Shown in pieces: positions 1-8,347 of a stretch of 21,259 nt of DNA (position 1 is the stretch's first letter; each line of letters starts with the position of its first letter). The position numbers and the translations under genes were made by a program. The stretch is from JBFJVZ01 sp041623895 (GTDB lineage: Bacteria; Planctomycetota; Planctomycetia; Pirellulales; Pirellulaceae): NCBI GenBank assembly GCA_041623895.1, contig JBFJVZ010000076.1:1-21259 (forward strand). Reading direction: 5' to 3'. The notes beneath the pieces are model-generated. The model ran no database searches, was not told where the DNA came from, and was given only the letters and a program-made list of their open reading frames with translations.

Positions 1-167
1 CCCGCGGCGATTCCTGGGGCGGCGGAATGCTCGCTAGAGACGAGCAATCCTGGCCCCAGGCTAAACGCTGCCCCATCTACGCAGTTGTCGGATGGTTGTG
101 ATGAACGAAAACGTCGATGCCTGCAACCACCGTGACGCAAAAGAAAAGCCAGACCTGCAATTCCTTG

Positions 168-385
168 CTAGGCCGGACACCCTCCCTGCCCTGGCAGGCA
201 GGATCGCCAGGACAGGCAGAGCGTCCGGCTTAGTAGCCCCGAAGTAGGCGACAATTTACATAGCCCAGGCTAAGCAGAGCGACCTCCGCGAGCGAATGCA
301 GGCCTGGGCTAAGCAAACTGCTGGGCCTTCGGCCCGGGTCGCCGTCGCCTTAAGCCGGACACTCTCCAGGTCCTGGCCTACGACT
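168..385. repeat. cluster of degenerate inverted repeats in a gene-free region
   Basis: Positions 1-401 hold no ORF with convincing protein character; what can be seen is repeated palindromic sequence. GCCGGAC at 172-178 pairs with GTCCGGC at 223-229. The 14-mer at 172-185 recurs at 354-367 with one mismatch. TAAGCCGGAC at 351-360 is also present, inverted, at 223-232. TAGCCCAGGC at 261-270 is perfectly inverted as GCCTGGGCTA at 302-311. A compact hairpin (GGGCC, loop TTC, GGCCC) lies at 323-335 with no T-tract, so it is not an obvious terminator. The pattern is that of small dispersed palindromic elements; no element name is recognised. Confidence 0.55.
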
Positions 386-401
386 TCTCAGCCACGAGCT
401 C

Positions 402-713
402 TCAGGCTTGATAATCAACTCGCTTGCCTTCATCGCTTGTTGTTGCAAAACCTGAGCTTGGGACTCTGGTCTCTTGATTCGCTTCCGTCATCTGGCGTGC
501 CCCGTCGCTGCGTTCAAAGGTATCGCGGGGTTGACGTCCGTCCGGCGCGCGATCACCGGCCTGATCACCAGCTTCGACGGCGTCGGTGTCGCTGGTTTTG
601 CCGGCAGGTTGGTTGGTAATTTGCTGGGCGCTGGCCAATCCGCGGGCGCGGCTTTGTAGGGCGCCGCCAAGTTGGGCTGCCTGCGGTGTGCCTGCGATTG
701 ATCCGGTTTGCAT
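402..713 (-). CDS. possible small hypothetical protein (103 aa)
   Basis: This minus-strand ORF starts at ATG 713; an in-frame TGA lies a short way upstream, so the start cannot move much. The product is hydrophilic, rich in Ala, Gln, Gly, Arg and Thr, with no cysteine, no membrane segment and no recognised domain. It starts MQTGSIAGTPQAAQLGGALQ, which resembles in character small disordered proteins I associate with Rhodopirellula-type genomes, but I cannot name a family. No good ribosome-binding site is visible. It lies on the same strand as, and just downstream of, the AsmA-like gene, with a dispersed repeat between them. It could be a short real gene, a decayed one, or a chance ORF in GC-rich DNA. 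Confidence 0.3.
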   Translation of the reverse strand: MQTGSIAGTPQAAQLGGALQSRARGLASAQQITNQPAGKTSDTDAVEAGDQAGDRAPDGRQPRDTFERSDGARQMTEANQETRVPSSGFATTSDEGKRVDYQA

Positions 714-740
714 TTGTTTGGCTCGCGAAACTCAATGGCT

Positions 741-765
741 GGCTCGGCAGGAGCCTCGCGCTCCC
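741..765 (-). repeat. dispersed 25-bp repeat, copy 1
   Basis: This 25-mer begins GGCTCGGCAGGAGCCTCG on the plus strand. It matches the reverse complement of 14446-14470 at 22 of 25 positions. It lies within 40 bp downstream of the AsmA-like stop codon, just as copy 2 lies at the end of another gene, so the element seems to favour 3' gene ends. It resembles the common short planctomycete intergenic repeat that shows up in translation as an EAPAEP or SAGASPS string. Confidence 0.6.
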
Positions 766-779
766 ATCTCACGGTATCT

Positions 780-3700
780 TTAGTATCGGAATAATTCCCC
801 TAGGCCTGCACTCTGTTCTTTGGTCCCCGCGGCGTTAGCTCGCGGACTGATTGCGGGAAAAATTCGCTCGAGTGTTTGTCCGACACTTTCCAAGGGCCGC
901 AATTCGACGTCCGGATCACTGAGTGGCCCATGAACATCAACATCCCAGAGCGTGTATTGTTGGCTGCGGAGCGGTCGCATGATTCTGGAAAATGCGTTCC
1001 TGGGGCTGACGCGTGTGTTGAAAGTCAGATCCAACTCCTGCCGCCAATTCATCGTTCCCGATCCGTGCAGGCTGACGAGGTCGCCCCACAACTTGAGGTC
1101 GTCAAAGTTGATTCGGTCTTCCACGATCGTGAACGTCACGTTGGCGTCGGTAAAGGCGACATCTTCCGTGGGTGTGATTCTTAGCGTGTTTAACAGCTGA
1201 ACCAGCAGTGGCAGCTGATACAGATTGGCGCCGGCGAGTTGCGCGGAACCGGTTCCCTTTAACAGATCCGTGGTGCCCAAGATCCCTTCCAGTTCCAAAT
1301 CGCTGGTGAACGTGCCCGTCAACTCGCTACGGCCATGGCCAACCTCGGCCAGCAGGGTCGGAACGCTGCCGTGTTGTAACGAGACCCCAACATCGAAACT
1401 GGCGGACGACAGGATCACGTCGCCGGTCAACTCTATCGTGCCATCAAACAAATGACCTTGGATCGTATGCGAAGATTTGGTTTGATGAGGGGCGGATGAT
1501 GAAATCGACGAATCCGCGCCTAAGTGCAGCTGCTCATCCCTGATCGAATACGGTCCGCGAATCGATGTAATTTGCAAATCGTTGACATGCATCGAATCCA
1601 GACGGACAAATCCATCAGCTTGCAAACCCTGCTGATTGCGGCTTCCGCGCGTTGATATCTCGCCCCGCAGGGAATGAACCGGACCCACGTCTCCGATGCG
1701 GTTTCCCTCCAGTTGCAACACGACATCCCAGTCGATCGCGGCGTTGGCATGATGCTGATCGGCAAACAACACATCGGTGCGTCCGCGAATGCTGACGGGC
1801 CCGAGCAACTGAAGCTGATGCATCGCTGCGCGCATCTCATTGGGTAGTGCGGCCACCAATTCGGGGTTGGGATCAAGCCGGCTTCCGCTGTGAATGTTCA
1901 GTAATAAATGCCAGCGACCCGCAACATCGGGCTGGCAACCGCCGTCGGCAGAAATCCGCGTGCCGTCGTGACGTGCTTTCAACGATTCGATCACCACCCT
2001 GTTTCCGTCGTAATGCACCTTTCCGTTGGTCACATCCAGGCGATACGGAAGCGATGTTGGCTGCACGCTCAGCGCTCGATTGGTGACTTGCTCCGACTCA
2101 GTTTCGGTGGCGGTAATATCCAATTCCAAGGGCGCGGCGGATCCACGCTGCGTGACCCCCACATTCAAGTGGTCCAACACACCGCTTGGGGAGATGGCAT
2201 CCCAGGTATCTTGCGCAGGTTTCGGTAGCGATGAACGCAATGATTCATCCATCGGAATTTTGGACGCTCGGAAATGCAGTTGCAGTGTCGGATCCCGCGA
2301 ATTGCCGGAATCGTTCTGGACCTGGTAGGAACCATCGCACAGTATCTGACCGGCGTTGGCGTTGACTCCTTGAAACTCCGACAGTGTCAACAGATCGTCC
2401 TCGACTCGGATTTTTCCGCGAACGTTGTACAGGGGGTAGGGAAACTTTTCGTAACGCAAGTGACCATCCATGACGTTCAGATCGACCGTGCGGCTTTTCT
2501 TGCCGCTGACGTCGATCCGAAAGCTCGCTCGTTCCAGGTGAACAGCGCCTCGAGGTCGCAGCGACCGCACAAAGCTCTCCAGCTTGGATTCTGTGGTTGC
2601 TTGTGGCGAAAGCGCCTCGATCAAAGTGTTGTCAATCGCGATCGGCCCGTCAGTGGCAACCACAACCAGTTTTTCTGACTTGACGGATGAAGTGATCGGC
2701 ATCCGAAACCCACACTGTAGTCGGCGACCCCCCGCCCGCCCCACCATCCCCTGACAGGTAGCAATCCCATCGTGAATCTTCACGCTGCCGACTAACTGCC
2801 GCACCGGATAGGGGAATTTGGCCAAGCTCACGTCGACACCCTTGCATTGGATCGTTGATTCAATCGACCACGTACCGTTTTGGTGCTTGATGTTTGTATC
2901 CACGATGTCAATTCGTCCGTTCGGTTGCACAAGATTCCATTGTGCTCTTTGGGCCGGCGGCAGCGCCTTGGCCAGACGGTCATCCAGCAGCAAACTTTTT
3001 GCCGAGAAATTGAGTGCTGCCGGCTGCGGCCAACCAAAGCCATCGATGGTTCCGGCCAGTTGGCAAAGTGCGTCGCCAAAGACTGCTTGAGACGCCTGGA
3101 TGTTGATTCCTTGTGGGCCGCAGAGGACCAGGCCTTGCAACGCCGTCATTGGCATTGGCAAACATGCGTGCTCGAATCTTCCGTCATGAATCCGTGTCTT
3201 GACTTGATAGTTGATCGGTTGCTGTGAAAGCTGCTTGGCGGCAAATGAAATGTCACACGAGCAACTAAGTCCCGTTGCGGCTGACAGCTGGGTGCGAATA
3301 AACGAAGGCAAGCGGTTTATCAGATCGGCGTCGATGCGCGTCTGCCGGACGATGCCTTGAACTTCCCAACTCTGATCTGTCAATTCTGCTTGCAGCCGAA
3401 CGGAGTTAGCAAAGTTGGACGTACCGCGGAGAGAAATATTCTTGCTCGCTGGCTTTGCATTCGCGCCGCCAACGACAGCCGGATGATTGACAACGACCAG
3501 GTCAGCGATGTCCATTTCGATCGCTTCTCCGGCAGCTGCCGAAAAGCGAAGCTTGCCGTGTCTGACTTCGATCCGCGGCGCGCTCGGGCCCATCGTGGGT
3601 GGGGGCCAAAGTTTGCCAACAGCTATGCTGCCGTCATCGCTGAGCCGGGCATCGACCTGAACGCCGTCGACAACAATTCGCCGCGTGACAAAAGGGTTTT

Positions 3701-4022
3701 CCTTATCCAGCAGCTTTTCCGGATGGGTGTCTGCCAACACGATCAACCGGTCGATCACCAACAAGTCCTGGGTGCCGCCCAGCAGCGAAGCCTCGGGTTT
3801 TGAACCCTGCGCCGGGTCGGACACACGGATGTCCTCGAAAATGAAACCGAGCTTGGGCTCGTACCTGCCCCGCCGAATCGAAATGTGAAAACCCTGGTAA
3901 TGATCCTGCAACTGTTTGACGAGCTTGCGGCGCAGTTGCTCGCCAACCGTTTGCGGTGCAATTATGCGGACAATGAAGACAATGGCGACTGCGATCAGCG
4001 CAGCAATCAACAAGCGAGACAT
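780..4022 (-). CDS. AsmA-like giant envelope protein
   Basis: A protein of about 1,080 residues with one N-terminal membrane helix (starting MSRLLIAALIAVAIVF) followed by a very long soluble region of repeated beta-rich segments. The last 200 residues have the AsmA/YhdP-type C-terminal pattern: an LTGDV segment, a run on a layer-by-layer GTGSAQLAGANL-type strand, then HGSGTMNW. Proteins of this superfamily are inner-membrane-anchored, periplasm-spanning lipid-transport or envelope-assembly factors. I prefer ATG 4022 because AGGA lies 12 nt upstream and the helix then sits at the N-terminus. A TTG at 4085 would add 21 hydrophilic residues but has AAGGA directly touching it, and an in-frame TGA bounds the ORF above that. 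It is the last gene of a same-strand block with glycosyltransferases and a flippase-like protein, which suits a role in moving an envelope lipid. The substrate is unknown. Confidence 0.75.
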   Translation of the reverse strand: MSRLLIAALIAVAIVFIVRIIAPQTVGEQLRRKLVKQLQDHYQGFHISIRRGRYEPKLGFIFEDIRVSDPAQGSKPEASLLGGTQDLLVIDRLIVLADTHPEKLLDKENPFVTRRIVVDGVQVDARLSDDGSIAVGKLWPPPTMGPSAPRIEVRHGKLRFSAAAGEAIEMDIADLVVVNHPAVVGGANAKPASKNISLRGTSNFANSVRLQAELTDQSWEVQGIVRQTRIDADLINRLPSFIRTQLSAATGLSCSCDISFAAKQLSQQPINYQVKTRIHDGRFEHACLPMPMTALQGLVLCGPQGINIQASQAVFGDALCQLAGTIDGFGWPQPAALNFSAKSLLLDDRLAKALPPAQRAQWNLVQPNGRIDIVDTNIKHQNGTWSIESTIQCKGVDVSLAKFPYPVRQLVGSVKIHDGIATCQGMVGRAGGRRLQCGFRMPITSSVKSEKLVVVATDGPIAIDNTLIEALSPQATTESKLESFVRSLRPRGAVHLERASFRIDVSGKKSRTVDLNVMDGHLRYEKFPYPLYNVRGKIRVEDDLLTLSEFQGVNANAGQILCDGSYQVQNDSGNSRDPTLQLHFRASKIPMDESLRSSLPKPAQDTWDAISPSGVLDHLNVGVTQRGSAAPLELDITATETESEQVTNRALSVQPTSLPYRLDVTNGKVHYDGNRVVIESLKARHDGTRISADGGCQPDVAGRWHLLLNIHSGSRLDPNPELVAALPNEMRAAMHQLQLLGPVSIRGRTDVLFADQHHANAAIDWDVVLQLEGNRIGDVGPVHSLRGEISTRGSRNQQGLQADGFVRLDSMHVNDLQITSIRGPYSIRDEQLHLGADSSISSSAPHQTKSSHTIQGHLFDGTIELTGDVILSSASFDVGVSLQHGSVPTLLAEVGHGRSELTGTFTSDLELEGILGTTDLLKGTGSAQLAGANLYQLPLLVQLLNTLRITPTEDVAFTDANVTFTIVEDRINFDDLKLWGDLVSLHGSGTMNWRQELDLTFNTRVSPRNAFSRIMRPLRSQQYTLWDVDVHGPLSDPDVELRPLESVGQTLERIFPAISPRANAAGTKEQSAGLGELFRY

Positions 4023-4184
4023 GTGTCTCGAATGATCCTTCTGCGGCGCGGCTTCCTTGCCGGTCAATTCGAGGCCTGAATCCAATCCTTGAAGGTCGCA
4101 GGGGCAAACGGCGGTTTGGTCAAGAACGCATCAAACCAGGCAAAATCCGCCTCTCGCCAGCTTAGCGCGATGTTAGTTCCGATT

Positions 4185-5795
4185 TCAGCCGCCAAGCCAG
4201 CCCAAATAGTTCGCCAACCGGTAGATCCACGGGTGTTGCCACGGAGTTTCCAGCGATATTGCCACTGAAAAGACACTGCATGCTAGCAACACCTGCAATA
4301 AAAACCGCGCGACACTCCGCAGTGAACACCAGCGAACGACCGGATAAATGACGACCAGCCAGAGCGGAGTAAACCACAACATCCAGCGAAAGCACGTGCT
4401 GACACCACCGTAATTGCGATTGAGCTCCGGCTGCATGACATAGAACGCCAGACAGACGGCGGTGGAAACAGCAATCGCCAACACCAAGCGACGAATGCTG
4501 CCCGGACCGCTAAAGAGTCCCGTCAACAGGCCGATTGGAACCAGGCACCAAATCGGTGTCAGCGAGAGAATTCCGTGATGCCCCACCGTTGCATGGGCAA
4601 GATAGACCTCGCGTGAGTGTTCGCCCAAATCGACTCCTTTTTGCTTGCCCTCGACCCAGTAACTTCCCGGGTAGTCATACCAATCGTCCCAGCGCAGCAA
4701 CTCCCATCGTGCCGAGTCTCCGGCTATGGGGCGAAGTGCGAAAAGCTGGTTATCCACCGTCTGGACAACCAGTCGATCCGCCTCGCCGGAGGGTCCGATT
4801 TGGAGCTCGCCGGTCGAATCAAACGTGATGTGATTGGCAATCAGTACTTCAGCAACCTGCTCGGCAGAAGGCGGAGTGTCTGCAGATTCGATGATTTCGA
4901 TGCCCGCTCCATCCGCTCGATGCATGTAGGGTGGGCGAAGACTATCGTGAGCAATCATGTTGGTGGCGAAAAAACCCGCCGCCGCGATGATGATCCCCAG
5001 CAGGAACGCGATTGACCCGCGAAAATCCAGCCACAGTATCAGCAAGCACCATAAAGCCGTCATCGACAGCGCCGGTAATTCGTTGGCAGCGGCAAATCCC
5101 GCCGCTAAGCCGGCGATCAACCAGACCCACAACGAAGTTTGCTGATTTTCGACTTTTGAGTCTTCACTTGGAATCGCCGAGACGACATAGATGTACAACA
5201 CCAGCGCGGTGGAGGCTGCCGCAACCAGATGGTTATTCAGCGATACCGCAAACGGCATCAGCATCGTGCCGAAGCAGGTGGCCGCGGCAACAAAGATTCG
5301 GGACCATTGCCCCGACCCCAATCGTTCGATGGCACCGATCGTACAAAGGTAAAACAACGCCAGCAGCGGCAAGTTTACACAGGCCAGAACTATTCTGGTC
5401 GCGTAGATCGGATAGGCCGATAGCGTCAAACCCGACGCCTGATAAACCAGCCAGTAAACGCCGGCGACCAGTGTGGGAAACAACGGTGGCTTGCTGCTGT
5501 AATAGTGGAATTGACCATCGTCACCGCGGTGCCGCACCATATCGATTGTCCGCCATGGCTGCCGGCCGCTTCGATACTTCAGGTTTATCAAGCGATCGAT
5601 TTCATAGGTACGTGCTTCGACCAGGGCTGCAACCGTGCACCAACGACTGCGATCATTTGCGCTCAAAAACGCCGTGTCTCCTTCCTTACTGGTAACGGCA
5701 GCGATCCGTCCGGCAACGATCGCCAGGCCGATCAAAATCAGAATCCGGTATGTCGACCGGCGCTGCCTGCGATTGCTTTGACTATGGTTATCCAT
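4185..5795 (-). CDS. polytopic membrane protein, GT-C (ArnT/GT39-like) glycosyltransferase candidate
   Basis: This 536-aa protein has an N-terminal helix (residues 15-35), then an acidic first loop containing LVEARTYEID, then a KPPLFP motif at 102-107, followed by many membrane helices to the C-terminus. The first-loop acidic residues plus a KPPL motif recall ArnT/PMT-type GT-C enzymes, which use polyprenyl-phosphate sugars to glycosylate lipids or proteins on the outer face of the inner membrane. A large soluble loop lies at roughly residues 290-395. The ATG at 5795 overlaps the end of the GT2 gene by 8 nt, indicating translational coupling with the enzyme that could make its lipid-linked sugar donor. 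Without a structural comparison this could also be a polytopic membrane protein of another function. Confidence 0.6.
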   Translation of the reverse strand: MDNHSQSNRRQRRSTYRILILIGLAIVAGRIAAVTSKEGDTAFLSANDRSRWCTVAALVEARTYEIDRLINLKYRSGRQPWRTIDMVRHRGDDGQFHYYSSKPPLFPTLVAGVYWLVYQASGLTLSAYPIYATRIVLACVNLPLLALFYLCTIGAIERLGSGQWSRIFVAAATCFGTMLMPFAVSLNNHLVAAASTALVLYIYVVSAIPSEDSKVENQQTSLWVWLIAGLAAGFAAANELPALSMTALWCLLILWLDFRGSIAFLLGIIIAAAGFFATNMIAHDSLRPPYMHRADGAGIEIIESADTPPSAEQVAEVLIANHITFDSTGELQIGPSGEADRLVVQTVDNQLFALRPIAGDSARWELLRWDDWYDYPGSYWVEGKQKGVDLGEHSREVYLAHATVGHHGILSLTPIWCLVPIGLLTGLFSGPGSIRRLVLAIAVSTAVCLAFYVMQPELNRNYGGVSTCFRWMLWFTPLWLVVIYPVVRWCSLRSVARFLLQVLLACSVFSVAISLETPWQHPWIYRLANYLGWLGG

Positions 5796-6801
5796 CCGTG
5801 TTTCTCGCTTTTAAGTCCGCATCGACGTTGTCGCGGGAATGCTGATGCAGATGTTGAGCGATACTGTAAGGTACGTTTGACTCGCGCGACAATGATACCA
5901 TTAACTCAGCCAGTAACCCCGCCAACAGCATTTGCGCTCCTAGCAGCACCGCCAGGATGCAGTAGTAAAAGATTGCGCTGCTGTGCAGATGTAGATCTTC
6001 CCACTGGGCAATCAACCGCGTCAGCACCCACATGATTGTTAAATAGCTGATTCCGATTCCGCCGATCGCGAAGCAAATCAGGCCGAGCGATCCGACCAGA
6101 TGCAGCGGCCGGCGGCCAAAACCGGTTAAAAAATAGATCGTCATCAAATCAAGGAAGCCTTTGATGATTCGCGACACGCCGTATTTTGAACGGCCGAACT
6201 CGCGGGCACGATGCTCGACTTCGATCTCACCAACCTTCCAGCCCCGCGAGGCAGCCAGCACGGGAACGAAGCGATGTAATTCGCCGTACAATTTGACTTC
6301 GTCAAAAATCTCGCGGCGGTAAGCCTTGAATCCGCAATTGTGGTCGTGCAGCTGGACGCCCGTCAGCCGGCTAACGAGCCAATTGAAGACGCGGCTGGGT
6401 AAGACTTTGTGCCAGGGATCGTGGCGGACGCGTTTCCAGCCGCTGACGACATCCAACCCATCGTCAATTCTCTCCAGAAAGCGAGGGATTTCATTCGGAT
6501 CGTCTTGTAGATCGGCGTCCATGGTGATCACAACTTCGCCGCGGGCCGCATCGAATCCTGCGGCAAGCGCGGCCGCTTTGCCGAAATTACGACGAAATCG
6601 GATCGCTTCGCTGCGATCATCGCTCTGCACCATCGATTCCAACACTTGCCACGTGCTGTCGGTCGAGCCGTCATCGACAAAAATGACTTGCCGGTCAATC
6701 GCCTGCTGCTCACAAACTCGACTGATCTGGGCGAGCAACTTTTGGATCGATTCGCTTTCATCCAAAGTCGGAATCACAAAAGATACTCGTCGATTGGCCA
6801 C
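5788..6801 (-). CDS. GT2 family glycosyltransferase, polyprenyl-phosphate (DPM1/ArnC-like) type
   Basis: This 337-aa protein starts at GTG 6801, with AAGG seven nt upstream. The GT-A domain shows FVIPTLDES near residue 8, VDDGSTD at 42-48, and the metal/nucleotide-binding DADLQDDP at 95-102. The HRAREFGRSKYG segment at 197-208 is diagnostic of the dolichyl/undecaprenyl-phosphate sugar transferase group. Two membrane helices follow (about 233-260 and 275-303), the usual layout for ArnC/GtrB-like members. The expected reaction is transfer of a sugar from a nucleotide-sugar to polyprenyl phosphate at the cytoplasmic face. The downstream GT-C-like gene begins inside its last codons. The sugar cannot be read from the sequence. 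Confidence 0.9.
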   Translation of the reverse strand: MANRRVSFVIPTLDESESIQKLLAQISRVCEQQAIDRQVIFVDDGSTDSTWQVLESMVQSDDRSEAIRFRRNFGKAAALAAGFDAARGEVVITMDADLQDDPNEIPRFLERIDDGLDVVSGWKRVRHDPWHKVLPSRVFNWLVSRLTGVQLHDHNCGFKAYRREIFDEVKLYGELHRFVPVLAASRGWKVGEIEVEHRAREFGRSKYGVSRIIKGFLDLMTIYFLTGFGRRPLHLVGSLGLICFAIGGIGISYLTIMWVLTRLIAQWEDLHLHSSAIFYYCILAVLLGAQMLLAGLLAELMVSLSRESNVPYSIAQHLHQHSRDNVDADLKARNTDG

Positions 6802-6958
6802 GGATGCGCCTTGCTGCAGAGATAACTTCGGTCATTGCCAGCACGGCTTCCAGCTTGGGTCCTGGAGAGAGCCGGCGAGACATATCATAAGGCATTGTAA
6901 TCAAACGTAGCTAACCCACTGCCAGCTTTCAGTCGCCAACACGCTGTCAAGGCAGACC

Positions 6959-7026
6959 CTGCAGATTGATCGGGTGCGAGAATTCAAAAAGGGCAGACCG
7001 GCAGGGAGTGACGAGTCAATCTGCAG
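6959..7026. repeat. 11-bp perfect inverted repeat, possible terminator
   Basis: CTGCAGATTGA at 6959-6969 is perfectly inverted as TCAATCTGCAG at 7016-7026, with 46 nt between the arms. It lies immediately after the stop codon of the flippase-like gene and before the GT2 gene on the same strand. It could be a transcription attenuator or terminator within the cluster, or another palindromic element. There is no T-run after either arm, so factor-independent termination is not well supported. The rest of the 226-bp gap (6802-7027) contains no ORF of note. Confidence 0.45.
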
Positions 7027-7027
7027 T

Positions 7028-8170
7028 TCACTCTGGTTGAAACTCCGGTTCTTCGCCCAGTTCGACGTTGGGCAATTCGATCTCTTGATCGCCTGTGCGG
7101 ACGGCCGAGACCTTCTTGCGGAGGAATAGCCATGCGATGCCGGAACAGCACGCTTCCACCACGATAAACATCAGCCGTGCCGCAATCGCTGCGAGCAATG
7201 CGTGAGCCGGCCCAACCGCTTGGGCAAGCAAAGTCGTTAACACTAATTCACGAATCCCTGCGCCACCCGGCAGCAGCGATGCGAAACCAACCACCATGCC
7301 TAACGCAATTGCTGCAGTGCAGACAGCGTACAGGATTACCGGCGCTGGCAGACTCTTGGGCGAAGGGATTGCTAACACCAGCAACGTGAACGAAACTCCA
7401 ATCAGTATCCACGCCAGTAGCGACCATGCCCAACCGACAATAAAGAATCTTGCGCTGGAAATCGTGTACTGCGATTTCTTTCCCGCCGGATTGCGATGCG
7501 CGACTTTAGCGGCTACGCGTGTCAAAATTGGCGGCAACGTTGGAATGCTGGCCAGCATGGCGACCACCGCAGCGGTTGCCATCATCCAGGCCTGCACGGG
7601 TAACCAAAAGACAACAATGCCCGCAAAGGCTGCTCCCACCGCCATCATCAATAAGGTTTCCATAAAGACGCTGATTGTGGACGTCACCACGCTGACACCA
7701 TCAATCGATAAACCGCCAACGCGGAGCACGATCACCATGGCTTTGCCGGGAACGTATTTACCGACATGGCCCAGCACTTGCGAAGCGATCGCCGTTGGCA
7801 AGCTCGCCCGTTCGCCCAAGGATCGAATCGCCGCAGCCAAGACAAATCCCGGCGGAACCAAAGCCACTGCGTATAACAGCGAGGCCAGCGCAATACGCGT
7901 CCAGTTCAAATTGGCCATGGTGGGGATGCTGGATTCCAAACGAGACTTCTCGCGAATCAAGCTCCCGCGCATACGCTGATCGTCTTGTGCTTTGATCCGG
8001 CGATCCAAGTCAGCGATCTGTCCGCGCAGCTTTTCGTTTTCAGTGCGCCAGCCTTCGATTGCCGACTGAACTGCAAAGATCAGGCCGACTGCGACCACGA
8101 TCGCGATCATCCACTTTGCCAACCGCACCATTCTTTTGCGGCTTTTACGGCTTTCCTGTTGGTCACTCAC
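7028..8170 (-). CDS. flippase-like membrane protein (LPG synthase TM family, UPF0104)
   Basis: A 380-aa integral membrane protein. Helix 1 lies near the N-terminus, then comes a charged, probably coiled segment of about 45 residues, then six or more helices. The conserved GHVGKYVPGK segment, followed shortly by an Arg, is typical of the lysylphosphatidylglycerol synthase transmembrane family (PF03706), whose members transport or flip lipid-linked groups. The catalytic LPG-synthase domain is absent, so this is a flippase-like protein, not an aminoacyl-PG synthase. I choose GTG 8170 because GGAG stands six nt upstream; a TTG at 8182 would place that site inside the gene. It is the first gene of the minus-strand glycosyltransferase block, which fits export of a lipid-linked product. 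Confidence 0.8.
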   Translation of the reverse strand: MSDQQESRKSRKRMVRLAKWMIAIVVAVGLIFAVQSAIEGWRTENEKLRGQIADLDRRIKAQDDQRMRGSLIREKSRLESSIPTMANLNWTRIALASLLYAVALVPPGFVLAAAIRSLGERASLPTAIASQVLGHVGKYVPGKAMVIVLRVGGLSIDGVSVVTSTISVFMETLLMMAVGAAFAGIVVFWLPVQAWMMATAAVVAMLASIPTLPPILTRVAAKVAHRNPAGKKSQYTISSARFFIVGWAWSLLAWILIGVSFTLLVLAIPSPKSLPAPVILYAVCTAAIALGMVVGFASLLPGGAGIRELVLTTLLAQAVGPAHALLAAIAARLMFIVVEACCSGIAWLFLRKKVSAVRTGDQEIELPNVELGEEPEFQPE

Positions 8171-8176
8171 GGATCT

Positions 8177-8180
8177 CTCC
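8177..8180 (-). promoter_or_regulatory. Shine-Dalgarno site deciding the GTG start at 8170
   Basis: On the minus strand GGAG precedes GTG 8170 with six intervening bases, an ideal spacing. This supports 8170 over the TTG at 8182, which has no site in front of it. Confidence 0.6.
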
Positions 8181-8347
8181 AACCACCCAGGTCAGTCGCC
8201 GTCTTAAATATCGCCGACCAACACCCCCGGCCAAAACGAAGCCGGTTAGTCTGGTCAGCCAGCACGTAATGGACCACAATCCGGCTTGCCAATTCAGTCA
8301 CGCAGTGAATGCGGCTACGCCAGTCGCCTTGCCCGACGAGTCCCAGC

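Noticed and set aside
488..772. 94-aa minus-strand ORF containing an EAPAEP string
   Set aside because: The string is simply the translation of the dispersed repeat at 741-765, and the rest shares the region with another doubtful ORF.
3357..3803. 148-aa plus-strand ORF
   Set aside because: It is antisense to the AsmA-like gene and has no protein-like features.
5012..5695. 227-aa plus-strand ORF
   Set aside because: It runs antisense to the GT-C-like gene, and its composition (many Arg, Ser and Pro) is typical of a shadow frame.
7296..7979. 227-aa plus-strand ORF
   Set aside because: It lies antisense to the flippase-like gene, which has clear helices and family motifs.
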